Source: an uncultured Hyphomonadaceae bacterium (GTDB lineage: Bacteria > Pseudomonadota > Alphaproteobacteria > Caulobacterales > Maricaulaceae). From it: a stretch of 64,000 bases of DNA. The notes under the pieces are model-generated. The model did no database searches, was not told where the DNA came from, and saw only the letters and a program-made list of their open reading frames with translations. The position numbers and the translations under genes were made by a program. Below are positions 35,638 to 43,240 of the stretch, piece by piece; position 1 is the first letter of the stretch; each line of letters starts with the position of its first letter. The stretch is taken from contig CAJXPX010000006.1 of assembly GCA_913058335.1 (NCBI GenBank), positions 62,001 to 126,000 of the forward strand. The letters are read 5' to 3'.

Positions 35638-35817
35638 ATGACCGACAAGACCAAACCGGCTATCGCCCTTAATCTGAACGCGGTGAACTGCCCGAAATGT
35701 TCGACGCGCCAGCCTCAAACGCGCCTCCCCCGTAATTTACGTCAGTTTTTCTTTGGCGGTTGGACGTGTGATCGCTGCGAGACGGAGATGGACCGCTTTG
35801 GCCGGGTGGTATTTTAG
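35638..35817 (+). CDS. Small zinc-ribbon protein
   Basis: 59 residues. Two CxxC pairs (NCPKCSTRQP and WTCDRCETEMD) separated by about 24 residues should bind one zinc ion. The remainder is basic with a LPRNLRQFFFGG linker. The start ATG follows AAGAG. Similar small two-CxxC proteins are common in alphaproteobacteria without assigned function. It lies between the nucleotidase and def in the same direction. Confidence 0.65.
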   Translation: MTDKTKPAIALNLNAVNCPKCSTRQPQTRLPRNLRQFFFGGWTCDRCETEMDRFGRVVF

Positions 35818-35876
35818 CGCCCCCCTGATCAGCCTCACATCTTGACCTAAGCCGCCTGCAAGCTTACCTTTAACTT

Positions 35877-36395
35877 ATGGCTATACGACCGATTTTAACT
35901 GTCCCGAACCCAATTCTGAAACAGGTTTCCGAACCTGTTGAGAAGGTAACGGATGAAACACGCGCTCTCATGGATGACATGCTAGAGACGATGTATGACG
36001 CCCCCGGTATTGGGCTTGCGGCCGTGCAAATCGGTGTGCCAATCAATGTTATTGTGATGGATTTAGCGCGTGACGGAGAGGAACCGCAGCCGCAATATTT
36101 CGTCAATCCTGAAATCCTCGAGGACGTTGAAGATGTCCAGCCTTATGATGAGGGCTGCCTGTCCGTCCCAGATATCTTTGACACTGTTGAGCGCTCGGAG
36201 CGGGTCAAGATTACCTATCTAGACTATAACGGCGAACGCGTGACAGAGTGGGCCGAAGGGCTATATGCTGTCTGTATTCAGCATGAAATGGATCATCTCA
36301 AAGGCATTGTCTTCATTGATTATCTATCCCGCTTGAAACGCGATCGCGCGGTCAAGAAAGTGATGAAGGCTGAGAAGCTGAAAGCGGCGGGCTAG
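35877..36395 (+). CDS. def: Peptide deformylase
   Basis: 172 residues. Removes the N-formyl group from nascent proteins. All three motifs are intact: [17 protein letters not shown] with metal ligand Cys94, and HEMDH with His136 and His140 and catalytic Glu137. It pairs functionally and positionally with fmt, which follows after 75 bases. Confidence 0.97.
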   Translation: MAIRPILTVPNPILKQVSEPVEKVTDETRALMDDMLETMYDAPGIGLAAVQIGVPINVIVMDLARDGEEPQPQYFVNPEILEDVEDVQPYDEGCLSVPDIFDTVERSERVKITYLDYNGERVTEWAEGLYAVCIQHEMDHLKGIVFIDYLSRLKRDRAVKKVMKAEKLKAAG

Positions 36396-36405
36396 TCTTA
36401 AATCT

Positions 36406-36449
36406 TGTCATTTTGCCTTAGGCTGATAAGCCGCAAATGCTGAATGACA
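36406..36449 (+). terminator. Nested hairpin between def and fmt
   Basis: A 7-bp outer inverted repeat (TGTCATT / AATGACA) encloses a smaller GGCT-gata-AGCC hairpin. It has no T-run, so it may be a leader structure for fmt rather than a terminator. Confidence 0.3.
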
Positions 36450-36470
36450 GAAAACGAGACTTAATTATTC

Positions 36471-37388
36471 ATGACCCTCAATATTGTTTTTATGGGCACG
36501 CCCGATTTTGCTGTGCCGTCACTTGCCGAATTGCTCTCTAACGGATTTAATGTTGTGCGGGTCTATACGCAGCCGCCGCGTAAGTCGGGGCGCGGACAAA
36601 AATTGACAAAGTCCCCTGTTCATCAATTTGCAGAGCTGATGGGCGTTCCGGTCGAAACTCCTGAAAGTTTCCGAAAACCATCTGTGATTGACGGGCTCGA
36701 AGCGCTCGACATTGATGTGGCTTGCGTCGTGGCTTACGGACAAATTCTCCCGCAACGCGCGCTTGATGCGCCAAAAGAAGGATGCCTAAACTTACATGGG
36801 TCCCTGTTGCCGCGATGGAGGGGGGCCGCGCCGGTACAACGTGCGATTATGTCAGGTGACGAAAAAACCGGTGTACAAATTATGAAAATGGAAAAAGGTT
36901 TGGATACGGGCGATATTCTTTTATCAGAAACGGTACCTATTCAGTCCACGGATACGTCAGGCACGTTATCAGAACGCATGTCACGCATCGGGGCTGGACT
37001 TTGGCCCCGCGCTTTGGCGGCGCTCTCCAGAGGGGGGCTGACGCCGACCCCGCAAGAGGGCGAACCGACCTATGCGCATAAGATTGAAAAGGCCGAAGCC
37101 CGCCTCGATTGGACTCAGCCCGCAAAAACGTTAGACTGCCATATTCGCGGATTGGCGCCTTTCCCGGGCGCATGGTGTGAAGTCGAAGGCGAAAGACTGA
37201 AAATACACCTCGCTGAACCTGCGGATGGCACAGGAAAGCCCGGGGAGGTTTTGGACAACGCTCTGCTTATTGCCTGCGGAGACGGCGCTTTGAGACTGAA
37301 AACAGTCCAGCCTGCCGGAAAGCCTAAGATGTCGGCGGAAGACTTTCTAAGGGGCACGAGCATCGAAGAAGGGGCAATTTTGGGATAA
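36471..37388 (+). CDS. fmt: Methionyl-tRNA formyltransferase
   Basis: 305 residues. Formylates initiator Met-tRNA using 10-formyl-THF. The N-terminal Rossmann-like domain has FMGTPDFAVPSL and the active-site run LNLHGSLLPRWRGAAPVQRA (Asn and His catalytic), then LDTGDIL with the catalytic Asp. The C-terminal OB-fold tRNA domain begins near residue 205 (AHKIEKAEARLDW). It is co-directional with def and truA. Confidence 0.97.
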   Translation: MTLNIVFMGTPDFAVPSLAELLSNGFNVVRVYTQPPRKSGRGQKLTKSPVHQFAELMGVPVETPESFRKPSVIDGLEALDIDVACVVAYGQILPQRALDAPKEGCLNLHGSLLPRWRGAAPVQRAIMSGDEKTGVQIMKMEKGLDTGDILLSETVPIQSTDTSGTLSERMSRIGAGLWPRALAALSRGGLTPTPQEGEPTYAHKIEKAEARLDWTQPAKTLDCHIRGLAPFPGAWCEVEGERLKIHLAEPADGTGKPGEVLDNALLIACGDGALRLKTVQPAGKPKMSAEDFLRGTSIEEGAILG

Positions 37389-37405
37389 CCTTCAGGAGAG
37401 GAATT

Positions 37406-37921
37406 ATGGCGCTCAAGCGTGAAGATATTCAATATCGCGGACATCGCATCATTGCGAATAAAACAGGGGCCATGGTCTATCCTGACAAACAGAATATTGA
37501 AGGTGAATCGATTGAGAATGCTCTCGAACTCGCCAAAGAATGGGTTGATACCAAATATAAATCCCGTCACAAAGATCGCCGCAAACCCCATATCGGAACA
37601 ATGGACGATTACGCCGAGGCTTTTGAGGCCCTTTCCCTCGGCTCGCACGAAGAAGCCATGCTCAAGGCCCATAGAAATGCCCCTGAGCGCAAACTGACGG
37701 CACCTGACCTCGCGAAAGCCGCCGGATGGGACGGCGCTGGCCCCGCCAATATCCATTACGGCAATTTAGGGCGGCGGGTTGCCGAATATCTAGGTTTGAA
37801 TCTTACCGATGAGGATGACCGCGCCTGGACTGAGGCACTCGCCGATTATCATGACGAAAGCAGCGAGTGGCAACTACATGAAGAAGCGGCTAATGCCTTG
37901 GACAAACTAAATCTCAGCTAG
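37406..37921 (+). CDS. Conserved hypothetical protein (possible winged-helix C-terminal part)
   Basis: 171 residues, cytosolic by sequence, with a very strong ribosome site (AGGAGAGGA). The N-terminal ~60 residues (YRGHRIIANKTGAMVYPD, then a helix with many Lys/Glu) and the middle LTAPDLAKAAGWDGAGPANI plus HYGNLGRRVAEYLGL look like two small domains. The second resembles the short helical DNA-binding-like modules seen fused to endonucleases and phage proteins, but I do not recognise a family. It lies between fmt and truA and is probably co-transcribed. The function is not known. Confidence 0.7.
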   Translation: MALKREDIQYRGHRIIANKTGAMVYPDKQNIEGESIENALELAKEWVDTKYKSRHKDRRKPHIGTMDDYAEAFEALSLGSHEEAMLKAHRNAPERKLTAPDLAKAAGWDGAGPANIHYGNLGRRVAEYLGLNLTDEDDRAWTEALADYHDESSEWQLHEEAANALDKLNLS

Positions 37922-37960
37922 GGTCTGGACACAGCCCAATAATCCAATACTGCCCCTTAA

Positions 37961-38698
37961 ATGCCGAGATATAAACTCACCATAGAATATGACGGCGCCC
38001 CGTTTCAGGGGTGGCAGTGGCAGGATCACGGCCCGTCCGTTCAGGGCGCGATTGAGGCCGCGGGCACGAAGTTAAATTCTGCCCCTGTGACGGTTTACGG
38101 CTCGGGACGGACGGATAGCGGGGTTCACGCGCTGGCCCAAATCGCTCATATGGATTTGGATAAGGATATTCGCGCTGACAAAGTGCGCGACGCCCTTAAT
38201 TTTCATCTCGGGCAGCACCCGATCAGCATTCTTGAAGCTGAGATTGTTGACCCCGAATGGCATGCCCGGTTTGACGCCATAGAGCGGCGCTATCTTTACC
38301 GGATCATTGACCGACGGCCGCGCCTTGCGCTGGATAGAGGCCGCGTCTGGCGTATTCCGGTCAGGCTAAACGTGGAGGCCATGCAAGACGCGGCGCAGAT
38401 CTTAGTAGGAAAACACGATTTTTCGACCTTTCGCGATACTCAATGTCAGGCCAAAAGCCCTATAAAAACAGTTGATGAAATTACGGTTTTAAGAGCAGCC
38501 CATGAAATTCACTGTCATTTCAAGGCCCGATCATTCTTGCATAAACAAGTTCGCAGCTTTGTCGGCTCTCTGGTCGAAGTCGGTTTGGGTAAGTGGGACT
38601 CGGAAGACATGCAGGCTGCGCTGGATGCCCGGGACAGATGCGAATGCGGACCCGTCGCGCCGCCAGATGGGCTCTATTTAACGCAAGTTATTTATTAG
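37961..38698 (+). CDS. truA: tRNA pseudouridine synthase A
   Basis: 245 residues. Converts U38-40 of the tRNA anticodon stem to pseudouridine. The catalytic Asp52 is in [14 protein letters not shown]. Other TruA blocks are [17 protein letters not shown]-like [16 protein letters not shown], and [19 protein letters not shown]-type sequence at ~190. Its stop codon interlocks with that of the convergent membrane-protein gene. Confidence 0.97.
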   Translation: MPRYKLTIEYDGAPFQGWQWQDHGPSVQGAIEAAGTKLNSAPVTVYGSGRTDSGVHALAQIAHMDLDKDIRADKVRDALNFHLGQHPISILEAEIVDPEWHARFDAIERRYLYRIIDRRPRLALDRGRVWRIPVRLNVEAMQDAAQILVGKHDFSTFRDTQCQAKSPIKTVDEITVLRAAHEIHCHFKARSFLHKQVRSFVGSLVEVGLGKWDSEDMQAALDARDRCECGPVAPPDGLYLTQVIY

Positions 38699-39264
38699 CC
38701 GAATTGCGACACTCCGGTGAGTAAAAGGCTCAAGCCTGTAACCGTAATCAAACAGGCTGTTAAGGTCGCGCCGCCCCAATCGAATCCTCCAATACGCTGT
38801 GCCAATCGAATATCGATAAAAAGCAGCCCAATATATGCCGCAAACGCCACCCCATAAGCGGCAGGGAGCGGTATCAATTTTATTTTGAACGATAGAAAGG
38901 CTAAAAATACAAAGCCGACTAGGAAGACAACGCACCAGTGCCTGACGATTGTCCAGGCTCTAAACCGATCTTGTTTTTCAAAGACCATGGAGAGAATATA
39001 GGCCACAGCCGAAAAGCTCAGAAGATAAACCAGGCTAATAATAATGACAGGGGCAAGACCGATGGCCGGTGCGGTTACGCCGAGCAACTCGGCTCTGCCC
39101 TCACTCGCAATTTGGGCGATAAAGTAGAAAGCTGGAAGAATACAAATTTGCGAGGTAAAAGAATACTTCAAGCCGCGTCGGGACAGATCAAAATACTGCT
39201 CCCAATTTGGCAATCGCCCTATCGCCGCCATGACGCCTATTAGATATAAAAACTGACGCATCAA
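38695..39264 (-). CDS. Hypothetical multi-pass membrane protein
   Basis: 189 residues with about five hydrophobic helices: after a polar N-terminus, [72 protein letters not shown] and a final [15 protein letters not shown]. No motif is recognised. The layout is vaguely Yip1-like, but this is not supported by any signature. It has its own promoter region and stands alone. Confidence 0.65.
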   Translation of the reverse strand: MMRQFLYLIGVMAAIGRLPNWEQYFDLSRRGLKYSFTSQICILPAFYFIAQIASEGRAELLGVTAPAIGLAPVIIISLVYLLSFSAVAYILSMVFEKQDRFRAWTIVRHWCVVFLVGFVFLAFLSFKIKLIPLPAAYGVAFAAYIGLLFIDIRLAQRIGGFDWGGATLTACLITVTGLSLLLTGVSQFG

Positions 39265-39332
39265 ATTAAGTCTCTAATTATCATTTTTATCGTTTAAAAG
39301 AGTGTGAGCCAGACGCAAGGAGAGAGGTCAGA

Positions 39333-39797
39333 ATGCCAAAGATAGATCTGAAAGAATTAAAGGTAACGACTGGAACCAATTATCCGCCGCCGCACGACGC
39401 GCCCTGCCTCGCCCGCAGCAAAATTTCACTTGGGGACCCTGTCGGCCTCACACAATTTGGCGCCCATATTGTTACTCTTCCGCCGGGCGCTTGGTCGTCT
39501 CAAAGGCATTGGCATAGCGAGGAAGACGAATTGGTGATTGTTCTTAAAGGCCATCCGACCTTATTTGATGAAAGAGGGCCTCAAACTCTGTCCCCCGGAG
39601 ATATCACAGCGCATAAAGCCGGTGTTCCCAACGGACACCATATGAAAAACGAAACCAATGAGTTGATAAAGTTTTTAATTATTGGAGGACGAGCACCAGA
39701 AACTGATCACGTTCAGTATCCCGATATCGACCTGTGTTTGCCTGCAAATGGAACATCAAACCGACGTTACACACACAATAATGGGGAACCTTATTAA
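39333..39797 (+). CDS. Cupin-domain protein
   Basis: 154 residues forming one double-stranded beta-helix. Cupin motif 1 is HWHSEEDELVIVLKG (two His and a Glu for metal binding) and motif 2 is AGVPNGHHMKNET. Such single-domain cupins bind a divalent metal and act as small-molecule sensors, isomerases or dioxygenases. The neighbouring sugar epimerase suggests a carbohydrate link, but this is inference. The stop codon interlocks with that of the epimerase on the other strand (TTAA). Confidence 0.8.
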   Translation: MPKIDLKELKVTTGTNYPPPHDAPCLARSKISLGDPVGLTQFGAHIVTLPPGAWSSQRHWHSEEDELVIVLKGHPTLFDERGPQTLSPGDITAHKAGVPNGHHMKNETNELIKFLIIGGRAPETDHVQYPDIDLCLPANGTSNRRYTHNNGEPY

Positions 39798-40768
39798 AGG
39801 TTATAAAATTTGCGGTACCAGTCAACAAAATTTAGGATGCCTTTTTGGAGACTAACCTTAGGCTCGAACCCGAAATCCCGTTTTGCGGCACGAATATCAG
39901 CGTAAGTTGACGTTACATCGCCTTTTTGCTGTTCCTTAATAAACGATTTGGCTTTAATCCCACAAGCGGCCTCGACCGCCCCGACTAGATCCATCAATCG
40001 GTTTGGTCGCGAGTTTCCGAGATTGTAAATCTTATGAAGAGCTTCTCCTGATGGAGGACTTGCTAACAACCTCGGAAGGATGGAAACTATATCGTCCACA
40101 TAGGTAAAATCACGGCTCATAATATCAGGCGCGTAAAGTGTGATGGGTTCACCCGTCAAAATCTTTTTCGTAAAAATAAAGTAGGCCATATCGGGCCGGC
40201 CCCAAGGGCCGTACACAGTAAAAAACCTCAGTCCCGTTTGGGGAATTTTATAAAGTTGAGCATAGCTCTCTGACAGCATTTCGCCGCCAAGTTTCGTTGC
40301 GGCATAGAGCGAGGCGGGTCGCCTGACGACATCGCTTTCAGAAAACGGACCGCCCTCCCGCTCTCCGTAAACTGACGAAGAGCTGGCATAAGCAACATGT
40401 TCCAAACCATCCAGATGACGGGCATATTCGAGAACATTCAAATGCCCCATAACATTTGACGAGACATAAGCGCGAGGGTTTTCCAAGCTGTAACGCACCC
40501 CCGCCTGCGCGGCTAAATTCAGAATATGCGTAATTTTCGTTGATCCTAGCGCCGTTTCCAGTGCGCCTTCTTTGGCCGTATCCAGCTGGAAAAAACGAAA
40601 CCCTTTATTTTTCTTAAGGCGGTTAAGCCGGGCCTTTTTCAGTTCTACATCATAATAATCGTTAAGATTATCAACCCCGACAACCTCATGTCCTTCTGCC
40701 AATAGGGCCTGCGCAGAGTGATATCCAATAAACCCGGCCGCGCCTGTTAACAAAACTCTCATGCGCAT
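39794..40768 (-). CDS. NAD-dependent UDP-glucuronate 4-epimerase-like protein
   Basis: 324-residue extended SDR. The Rossmann glycine motif is TGAAGFIGYHSAQAL, and VDNLNDYYDVELK is the sequence typical of UDP-glucuronate epimerases. The catalytic YAATK (Tyr, Lys) is preceded by a serine-rich ASSSSVYG, and RFFTVYGPWGRPDMA follows. It converts UDP-glucuronate to UDP-galacturonate for surface polysaccharide. It is divergent from the AGE-family epimerase, with about 48 bases between them. Confidence 0.88.
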   Translation of the reverse strand: MRMRVLLTGAAGFIGYHSAQALLAEGHEVVGVDNLNDYYDVELKKARLNRLKKNKGFRFFQLDTAKEGALETALGSTKITHILNLAAQAGVRYSLENPRAYVSSNVMGHLNVLEYARHLDGLEHVAYASSSSVYGEREGGPFSESDVVRRPASLYAATKLGGEMLSESYAQLYKIPQTGLRFFTVYGPWGRPDMAYFIFTKKILTGEPITLYAPDIMSRDFTYVDDIVSILPRLLASPPSGEALHKIYNLGNSRPNRLMDLVGAVEAACGIKAKSFIKEQQKGDVTSTYADIRAAKRDFGFEPKVSLQKGILNFVDWYRKFYNL

Positions 40769-40816
40769 GCTTTAGACGCTTCGTTAAAGGGAAGAAAGTT
40801 AAAGGTTTAAAGAGTT

Positions 40817-41926
40817 ATGACCCCCGCTCTCGTAAAATCTGCCGATCGGCTTAAACAGTGGTGTATAGATAAAGCCTTGCCATTTTGGGCTAAAACGGCG
40901 CAATTACCAGACGGCGGCTGGGTTGAACATCTCCGACTTGATCGGTCGCCTGACTTTAACGCGGAGCGCCGCTGGCGAATATTGGCCCGTCAAATTTATG
41001 TTTACTCAGAGGCCGCGCGCCTAGGATGGTATCAAGGCGAAGAAGTCGCCCAGCGCACATTTGATCGTCTTCAAGAGACCGGTTACGTCCAGCGCGTTAC
41101 GCCTGATGGGCAAGTCACGGAGCGGAGGCGGGATTTATATGACCATGCCTTTTACCTCTTGGGCAGTTCTAGCCTTTATCGGCTAACCCGAGACGCCAAA
41201 TTTCTGAAATCCGCAAATGATATTTTGAAAACGCTTCGGGATGATTTCTCTCATGCGTCAGGGGGATGGCAAGAAACGCCCCGCGGTGAAGTTCCGAGAC
41301 GTCAAAACCCGCATATGCATCTGTTCGAATCGTCCCTCTATTTATATGTCGCAACCGGTGACCCGGCTCATTTGGATATAGCTCACGAGATCTTCAAACT
41401 GTTTGAAGAGCACTTTTTTGATTGTAAAAATAATATCGTCATTGAGTATTTTACGATTGATTGGAAAAAACATACAGGAGAGAAACGAGATTTTTCAGAA
41501 CCGGGACATGCCATGGAGTGGGTATGGCTTTTAACGCAATATCAAAATATTACGGGTCAAGACACGCTCGGCTACGCCCAGAGACTTTATGACAGAGCCC
41601 TTACGCAACGACCGTTTTTTCTGAATGATGAAGAAAGCGCTTCGGGCGAAATTCTACGAGAAACCAAACGACTTTGGGTTCAAACCGAGTCGATCAAAGC
41701 TCACCTCGCTATGGCAGAAAGGGGCCAAACAGGCGCGGCAGATTGTGCGGCGGCACTAATTGACGGCCTGTTCGGGCTTTATCTGAATTCTGATGGGACA
41801 TGGAATGATCAACTCAATGCTTGCGGCGCCAATATTGCCACAACTATTCCGGTCAGCACATTTTATCATATTCTATGTATGGCCGCAGAAACAAAGCGGG
41901 TCAGTGGCTTAAACAATCAAAAATAA
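40817..41926 (+). CDS. AGE-family epimerase/isomerase
   Basis: 369 residues of the N-acylglucosamine 2-epimerase superfamily, an (alpha/alpha)6 barrel. Typical blocks are RRDLYDHAFYLLGSSSLYRL, RRQNPHMHLFESSLYL, PGHAMEWVWLLTQY (His/Glu catalytic region) and KRLWVQTESIKAHLAM. Relatives interconvert mannose/fructose, cellobiose or N-acylglucosamine. The substrate here is not determined. It sits in a small polysaccharide-flavoured cluster with the UDP-glucuronate epimerase. Confidence 0.88.
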   Translation: MTPALVKSADRLKQWCIDKALPFWAKTAQLPDGGWVEHLRLDRSPDFNAERRWRILARQIYVYSEAARLGWYQGEEVAQRTFDRLQETGYVQRVTPDGQVTERRRDLYDHAFYLLGSSSLYRLTRDAKFLKSANDILKTLRDDFSHASGGWQETPRGEVPRRQNPHMHLFESSLYLYVATGDPAHLDIAHEIFKLFEEHFFDCKNNIVIEYFTIDWKKHTGEKRDFSEPGHAMEWVWLLTQYQNITGQDTLGYAQRLYDRALTQRPFFLNDEESASGEILRETKRLWVQTESIKAHLAMAERGQTGAADCAAALIDGLFGLYLNSDGTWNDQLNACGANIATTIPVSTFYHILCMAAETKRVSGLNNQK

Positions 41927-41942
41927 TCTTCCGACTTTAGCC

Positions 41943-42515
41943 TCACTCTAAGACTTCAACTTTAAACCGCGAAATATCCATCTCCCGCTGATCGCCCTTT
42001 TCATCAGGCCAAACGCCGAAATAATCGAGATCTGGTTCGGCTATTGGCAATGGCGGAGTGAAAGTGAAGCTATAATCTTGGAAATTTGGGGTTAGCCCAA
42101 AGCTTTTCCAGCCACTATCGCCCGGGCCCGAGGTGAAATACCCCATTTGAAACTTACCTGTTGGATTGGCACTTCCTTGTCGTGCCGTCAGGGTCATACG
42201 AAGGGTTCTGCCCGCAAAAGCCTGCTCATAATCCGCGCCAAGAGGGGCAAAGACCCCGGCAGACGCCGGCGCGGCATCGCGTGAGAGATGGGCCGCCGCC
42301 GTGACAAAAGCAGGTTCTCTCGCCGTTTTTCCAGTAAAGACAACCGTTGTTCCAGGGGAAGCCTGAGTAAGCGCCAGATCTTCGCCCTCAACGACATAAC
42401 CTTGCGAGATGATCTCCGCTTCTGACAAATCATCCCGACAGCTGGGCAACATGGCGACGATTACAATCAGAGCCACCCCTAAGATCAGCAATGGATAGAA
42501 AAAACGGTCCTGCAT
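41943..42515 (-). CDS. Hypothetical membrane-anchored or lipidated envelope protein
   Basis: 190 residues from the ATG that follows GGAGG closely. A hydrophobic N-terminus (FFYPLLILGVALIVIVAM) ends in LPSC, a possible lipobox. The rest is a beta-rich domain without recognised motifs (phrases such as VVFTGKTAREPAFVTAAAH and RTLRMTLTARQGSANPTGKF recall carbohydrate-binding modules). The reading frame extends upstream to 42611, but that part is not needed. It is divergent from the small periplasmic gene at 42655. Confidence 0.6.
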   Translation of the reverse strand: MQDRFFYPLLILGVALIVIVAMLPSCRDDLSEAEIISQGYVVEGEDLALTQASPGTTVVFTGKTAREPAFVTAAAHLSRDAAPASAGVFAPLGADYEQAFAGRTLRMTLTARQGSANPTGKFQMGYFTSGPGDSGWKSFGLTPNFQDYSFTFTPPLPIAEPDLDYFGVWPDEKGDQREMDISRFKVEVLE

Positions 42516-42654
42516 CATGCCTCCGTCTAAAGCGCGGAACAGAGAAGTGCGCAAGACTATTAAGACAAATATTACAGAGAAGTTCACTTCGATTTGAAGA
42601 GACCTAGCCAATATTTCATGGTTAATGTAAGCTTAATTTTTATTGGAGGATATC

Positions 42655-43236
42655 ATGCGGTCTTTATTACTTGCTTCAACCCTATTTTTCACAGCAGCGC
42701 TCGCTCCGTCAGCGTTCGCGGCTGAGCACCCACATAAAAAAACTACAAACGCAAGCGAGGCGGCCAAAGCGGCGGAAGAGACTTTTGCAGACAAATTGAA
42801 AGACCGTCTTTCTCAATACGAACAAATAGAAGCAGATATAAAGATGGATGAAGCGGGAGACAAAACTGCCGAAAAACGGGTGAGGGTCTATAAATTTAAG
42901 TCCGGCGACGAAATGCGCGAGATGTCAAAAGACGTGGAAAAAATGATAGTTGAGTCCGGAATGCTCTCTAATCTGGCGGATATGCTAGCAGATTTTGCCG
43001 AAGATATTGAAATCGAAAAAGGGGATAAGAGTTTTTCCCTCCGGTTTAACGGTGACACGCTTGGCAAAATTAATCAGGACGAAGAAGACCGCGTCGTTCT
43101 GAAATCCATGGACAAAGAAATGACCGTCGAGAAAGAAACCTATATGAAAGACGGGAAAACGCGGACACGTATCGTCATAGATATGGACGGCAACGGCTCT
43201 GATATAGATTTGGACGACGTTCTGACGAAAGAATAA
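42655..43236 (+). CDS. Small exported hypothetical protein, highly charged
   Basis: 193 residues with a signal peptide (MRSLLLASTLFFTAALAPSA then FAAEH) and a strong GGAGGA ribosome site. The mature part is rich in Lys, Glu and Asp, starting with an Ala-rich helix (NASEAAKAAEETFADKLKDR) and ending in an acidic DMDGNGSDIDLDDVL. No family is recognised; it could be metal-binding or a coiled periplasmic protein. The start is clear. It converges with the Hsp70-like gene, leaving only four bases. Confidence 0.65.
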   Translation: MRSLLLASTLFFTAALAPSAFAAEHPHKKTTNASEAAKAAEETFADKLKDRLSQYEQIEADIKMDEAGDKTAEKRVRVYKFKSGDEMREMSKDVEKMIVESGMLSNLADMLADFAEDIEIEKGDKSFSLRFNGDTLGKINQDEEDRVVLKSMDKEMTVEKETYMKDGKTRTRIVIDMDGNGSDIDLDDVLTKE

Positions 43237-43240
43237 AACG

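Noticed and set aside
37115-37756. 213-codon minus-strand frame
   Set aside because: Antisense to the end of fmt and the next gene, with no motif and no ribosome site; a shadow frame.
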